26,442 nt of DNA from Oscillospiraceae bacterium (GTDB lineage: Bacteria > Bacillota > Clostridia > Oscillospirales > Ruminococcaceae): assembly GCA_019413245.1 (NCBI GenBank), contig DXNX01000012.1, forward strand, positions 1 through 26,442. The letters are read 5' to 3'. Both the position numbers and the translations under genes were made by a program. The number at the start of each line of letters is the position of its first letter. The stretch's first letter is position 1. The notes below the pieces were generated by a model, which had not been told where the DNA came from, did no database searches, and saw nothing but the letters and a program-made list of their open reading frames with translations. Shown here piece after piece: positions 23,745 to 26,442 of the stretch.

Positions 23745-24911
23745 TTATTTCGGGGCCGTGCCGTTCCAGTACTCTTCCCGGGACATCAGCACATACTGCC
23801 GTTCCCCTGTAACGGCGTACGGGCTGTTTTCCAGCTCGGACGTCTGGGGCACATCCTCCCCGGCAATGACCAGATATTGGTCGGCACCCACCGTGGTGAC
23901 CCGGCTGTACGGCATTTCCATATCGCCTGTGGTATACAGAAGGCCCCAGGGTTGGGGTGTCTGATCGGCTGTCAGCATGTAATAGTCCGAGGCTTCGGCA
24001 CTTTCCGCATGGAAAATCAGATGGTCTTCGTCGGCGTCAAGAATGGAAATATTGGTCCCGTTCGCCTCTGTGACCTGATACCCGCCCAGCGTTTTGTCCT
24101 CCCCGGTGGTCAGGTCCAGCAGGTGAAAGACCCCGTCCTGAAGGTACGCCAGGGTGGAACCAAACAGGTTGGAGTGAATAAGGGCGTCCTCTGCCTGATA
24201 AAGGTCGGTGCGCTCTCCGGTGGCGGGGTCATAGCCAACATAGGTCTGTTCGGCATCCCACAGGATCAGCCGGGATCCCGCGCCGCCCTTGAGCCATTCC
24301 TGGTTCAGGGGACACAGCACTTCCGGTTCACCCCCGGCGGGGTCGATGCGTACCAGCTGGGCGGTGAAGCTGCCGTCCTCGGCGGTGGTATCCAGGCGGG
24401 TGTACAGACAGGTCCCGTCGGTCACAAGGGGACGGGAGATGACCTGGTTGGCCCCCAGGGTGACGGTGGTTTTCCGGTTGCTGCCGTCCAGGCCCATGGT
24501 TTCAATGTGGGGCAGCACCGACTCCGTCCCGGAACCGGTGCCCGTTTGGAGATTGCCCGGGAAGACCAGGACCAGCTGCTCTCCCACCACACTGGCCAGA
24601 ATCCCGCCGGCCGAATAGGGCAGGTAGCTGGTGCAGGCGTCGGTGTCATGGCTGCAATTGGGCTGGCTGCAAAGATAGACCTGCTGCATGGTGGCGTAAT
24701 CCAGATACATCAGATTGGTGGAACCGTCCTCCCGGCAGTCGGCGGAAACAAAGTAAAATCCGTCCGGGCCCATGCCGCCGTAGTTCCACCCGCTACTTTG
24801 CTGCAGGGACGTGAAGGAGGTGCTGGCAGCAGGGGTGTCCTGTGCCGGGGAACAACCGGCCAAAGAGATGGCCAGCGCCAGGGAAAGGGACAGAAAATGC
24901 GTGGCTTTCAT
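23745..24911 (-). CDS. Lipoprotein with C-x4-C-x-H-x4-C motif (paralog 2)
   Basis: Secreted lipid-anchored protein, 388 aa. The signal peptide ends in SLAGC (Cys20), followed by a Thr/Ser/Ala linker. The motif CSQPNCSHDTDAC gives Cys81, Cys86, His88 and Cys93, followed by TSYLPY, nearly identical in layout to paralog 1 (SSYLP). Before it stands a D-x-LMYLDYATMQQVYL segment that matches the FYLDAESGQQLFL of paralog 1. The rest is made of repeated strand-and-turn units with conserved Gly/Asp, suggesting a beta-propeller. AAAGGAG 8 nt upstream fixes the start. It ends 67 bp before the ATPase gene. No named family is recognised; a sensing or binding role at the cell surface is inferred from the context only. 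Confidence 0.87.
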   Translation of the reverse strand: MKATHFLSLSLALAISLAGCSPAQDTPAASTSFTSLQQSSGWNYGGMGPDGFYFVSADCREDGSTNLMYLDYATMQQVYLCSQPNCSHDTDACTSYLPYSAGGILASVVGEQLVLVFPGNLQTGTGSGTESVLPHIETMGLDGSNRKTTVTLGANQVISRPLVTDGTCLYTRLDTTAEDGSFTAQLVRIDPAGGEPEVLCPLNQEWLKGGAGSRLILWDAEQTYVGYDPATGERTDLYQAEDALIHSNLFGSTLAYLQDGVFHLLDLTTGEDKTLGGYQVTEANGTNISILDADEDHLIFHAESAEASDYYMLTADQTPQPWGLLYTTGDMEMPYSRVTTVGADQYLVIAGEDVPQTSELENSPYAVTGERQYVLMSREEYWNGTAPK

Positions 24912-24935
24912 GTGTTTCTCCTTTCGTGCCGTCGG

Positions 24936-25052
24936 TCAGGAGGCCGCAGCGGCGGTGATGGGCCGATACAGGAGAAACAGCCGTCGTTTCGGCGGGGTCG
25001 GTTTGGCCGTCCGCTCAGAAAGGCAGGCAAAAACTTGTTGTGGACTTTTCAT
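24936..25052 (-). CDS. Possible small ORF, 38 aa, upstream of paralog 2
   Basis: Starts MKSPQQVFACLSERTAKP, continues with a basic PPKRRLFLLYRP stretch and ends in four alanines and a serine. GGGAGA lies 9 nt before the ATG. It occupies the 255-bp gap between two lipoprotein genes and ends 24 nt before the next start. It could be a leader peptide, a small regulator or chance; I recognise no homolog. Confidence 0.3.
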   Translation of the reverse strand: MKSPQQVFACLSERTAKPTPPKRRLFLLYRPITAAAAS

Positions 25053-25110
25053 AAGGCAACATCTCCCGAAACAGCCGATACAGGTGGAATGTGGTAAAAA
25101 TTTCTGTTTC

Positions 25111-25130
25111 GATTGTAGGAAATGATTGTA
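25111..25130. repeat. Tandem GATTGTA repeats between two lipoprotein genes
   Basis: GATTGTA occurs at 25111-25117 and 25124-25130, 13 bp apart. On the minus strand each gives a TACAAT hexamer like a -10 box, but no convincing -35 box is in position. GCCGATACAGG also occurs twice nearby (24962-24972, 25074-25084). Promoter or regulator site is possible. Confidence 0.35.
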
Positions 25131-25166
25131 TCCGGGATGTTACCGCAAAATGCCGGTCGGCTGGCT

Positions 25167-26390
25167 TCAGAACAGTTCCGTGAATTTTTCCGCTTCGCCT
25201 TCCGCCGCAGTCAGCTGACTTTTGGGAACAAAGGCGTACCGGGCATTCAGGGACGACTGCAGGCTGTCGTCCTCGGTCATGCGGACAAACAGATTGTCGC
25301 CATATTCGCCCAGCACGGTCAGGGAGCGCCCCCGGGCAAGGGGGACCGGGGCGATGCTTCCGTCCGGCAGGTCCAGCTGGTACAGGCAGGTCACACCGTC
25401 CGTGCCGTTTTCCGGGGCGGTGAACCAGATGGCGGTATCATCGGCATATTGGATCACGGTCACCGACGGAACCAGTCGGTCATCCCGGGCCAGTTCGGTG
25501 AGCTGGTTTTCCTCAGCAAAGGCGCAGAGCCGGTGGTCGGCGGTGACGCAGTACAACGTGTCCGCCAGGGCAGATTCCAGGGCCGCGCCCTGCTGCCATT
25601 CATACAGCGGGGTGGTGCTGCCGTTCCGAGGGTCTGCCAGCAGCAGGGTATGGGTCTGGTCAGCCAGCTGTTCCGCCGTTTCGGTTTCCTGCGTGTTGCG
25701 CCGGATTTCCTTGAGCACCAGGTGGTGGTCAAGGCATCCCGTCAGGAAAGCATAGCCGGTGCCGGATTCCCTCCACAAAGTTTCGCAGCTGCCGTCTGCC
25801 AGGCTGATGCGCAACAGGTCCTGACTGCTTTCCTGCCCGTTGGTAACACTGGTGGACAGGATATATACGGAAGTTTCGTCCATGCAGAATCCGTCTCCCG
25901 GGGTCTCGCCGTCGGCAAATTCGTACAGCACCCTTCGGTTGCTGCCGTCCATGTTGGCGGTTTCGATGCGGGCCGGACTGTTCAGATAACAAAAGGCCAG
26001 CTGCTCCCCGTTGGTGAGAAGACGGGGGATGTTTTCCCCGAACCAGGCGGGGCAGGTTTCGTCGTGATGCTCGCAGTTGGGCTGGGCGCACACCGGCACG
26101 GCCTGCCGGGAAGCATAGTCATAAAAGACCAGGCAGCCGGTCCAGTCGTCATAGGTGTAGATGGTGTAAAATCCATCCGCCGTCTGCGCCCCGGCGGTGT
26201 GGGAAAAGACAAGACGGTTTTCCGGTTCGCTGCTTGCCGCCGGTTTGGTTTCACTGTCCGGGGCAGAAGATTCGGCACCCGGAGCGGGGGAGGGCTGAGT
26301 TTCCGTGTCTGCGGGGGCTTTGGGGGAGCAACCCGCCAGAAGCCACAGCATACCGGACACAAGGAACAAAGCAATCGGTTTTCTGCACAT
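25167..26390 (-). CDS. Lipoprotein with C-x4-C-x-H-x4-C motif (paralog 3)
   Basis: Secreted lipid-anchored protein, 407 aa. The signal peptide ends in LLAGC (Cys21), then a 40-residue Pro/Ala/Ser/Glu linker. CAQPNCEHHDETC provides Cys101, Cys106, His108 and Cys113, after a strand LVFYDYASRQAVPV that matches the same position in the other two. The remainder again looks like repeated beta blades (for example TANMDGSNRRVLYEF; paralog 2 has ETMGLDGSNRKTTV). AAGGGG 7 nt upstream sets the start. It is separated from paralog 2 by 255 bp, so it may be a separate transcript of the same cluster. No named family recognised. Confidence 0.86.
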   Translation of the reverse strand: MCRKPIALFLVSGMLWLLAGCSPKAPADTETQPSPAPGAESSAPDSETKPAASSEPENRLVFSHTAGAQTADGFYTIYTYDDWTGCLVFYDYASRQAVPVCAQPNCEHHDETCPAWFGENIPRLLTNGEQLAFCYLNSPARIETANMDGSNRRVLYEFADGETPGDGFCMDETSVYILSTSVTNGQESSQDLLRISLADGSCETLWRESGTGYAFLTGCLDHHLVLKEIRRNTQETETAEQLADQTHTLLLADPRNGSTTPLYEWQQGAALESALADTLYCVTADHRLCAFAEENQLTELARDDRLVPSVTVIQYADDTAIWFTAPENGTDGVTCLYQLDLPDGSIAPVPLARGRSLTVLGEYGDNLFVRMTEDDSLQSSLNARYAFVPKSQLTAAEGEAEKFTELF

Positions 26391-26442
26391 GATTTTCCCC
26401 TTTCTGCGGAACGCAGCAGAGGTCGGCGTCCCCGCAGGGCTG

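Overview
The window looks like a chromosomal segment of a GC-rich, anaerobic gut Firmicute, most likely a Faecalibacterium/Gemmiger/Subdoligranulum-type Oscillospiraceae/Ruminococcaceae. This is inferred from the PTS proteins, the EFR1-type ferredoxin, the Gram-positive Shine-Dalgarno sequences and the lipoproteins; no marker gene fixes the species. There are no rRNA or tRNA genes, IS elements or CRISPR arrays. Coding density is high and most convergent gene pairs share a bidirectional intrinsic terminator.

Layout. (1) 71-6485, plus strand: a beta-glucoside PTS block of EIIBC permease, GH1 6-phospho-beta-glucosidase, HAD-IIB phosphatase, then the general PTS proteins HPr and Enzyme I. Substrate uptake, phosphorylation and hydrolysis sit together with the phosphoryl donors, but no EIIA is visible. 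(2) 6557-11792: a MerR/BmrR-like regulator (minus) divergent from a 1413-residue c-di-GMP sensor protein carrying an apparently active EAL, a dead GGDEF and an apparently active C-terminal GGDEF. (3) 11824-15861: a MATE efflux pump behind an attenuator-like leader, an EFR1-type flavodoxin/ferredoxin (minus), a Gfo/Idh/MocA oxidoreductase (plus) and an HD hydrolase (minus). (4) 16017-18893, minus: an Rrf2 regulator followed by a GH3 beta-glucosidase, with a palindrome at the predicted start of transcription. (5) 19077-26390, minus: three paralogous lipoproteins, an ABC ATPase and a double-length ABC-2 permease.

The best candidate for an undescribed system is region 5. All three lipoproteins carry the same spacing C-x4-C-x-H-x4-C about 60-80 residues after the lipidated cysteine, and two of them flank the ABC ATPase gene. 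This suggests a cell-surface sensing, binding or metal/redox module working with a duplicated-half ABC exporter. Other notable points are an in-frame EIIB-like domain without its catalytic cysteine at the N-terminus of EIIBC, an HPr with Lys in place of regulatory Ser46, intrinsic terminators inside the pts/bgl block, and a riboswitch-like leader on the MATE gene.
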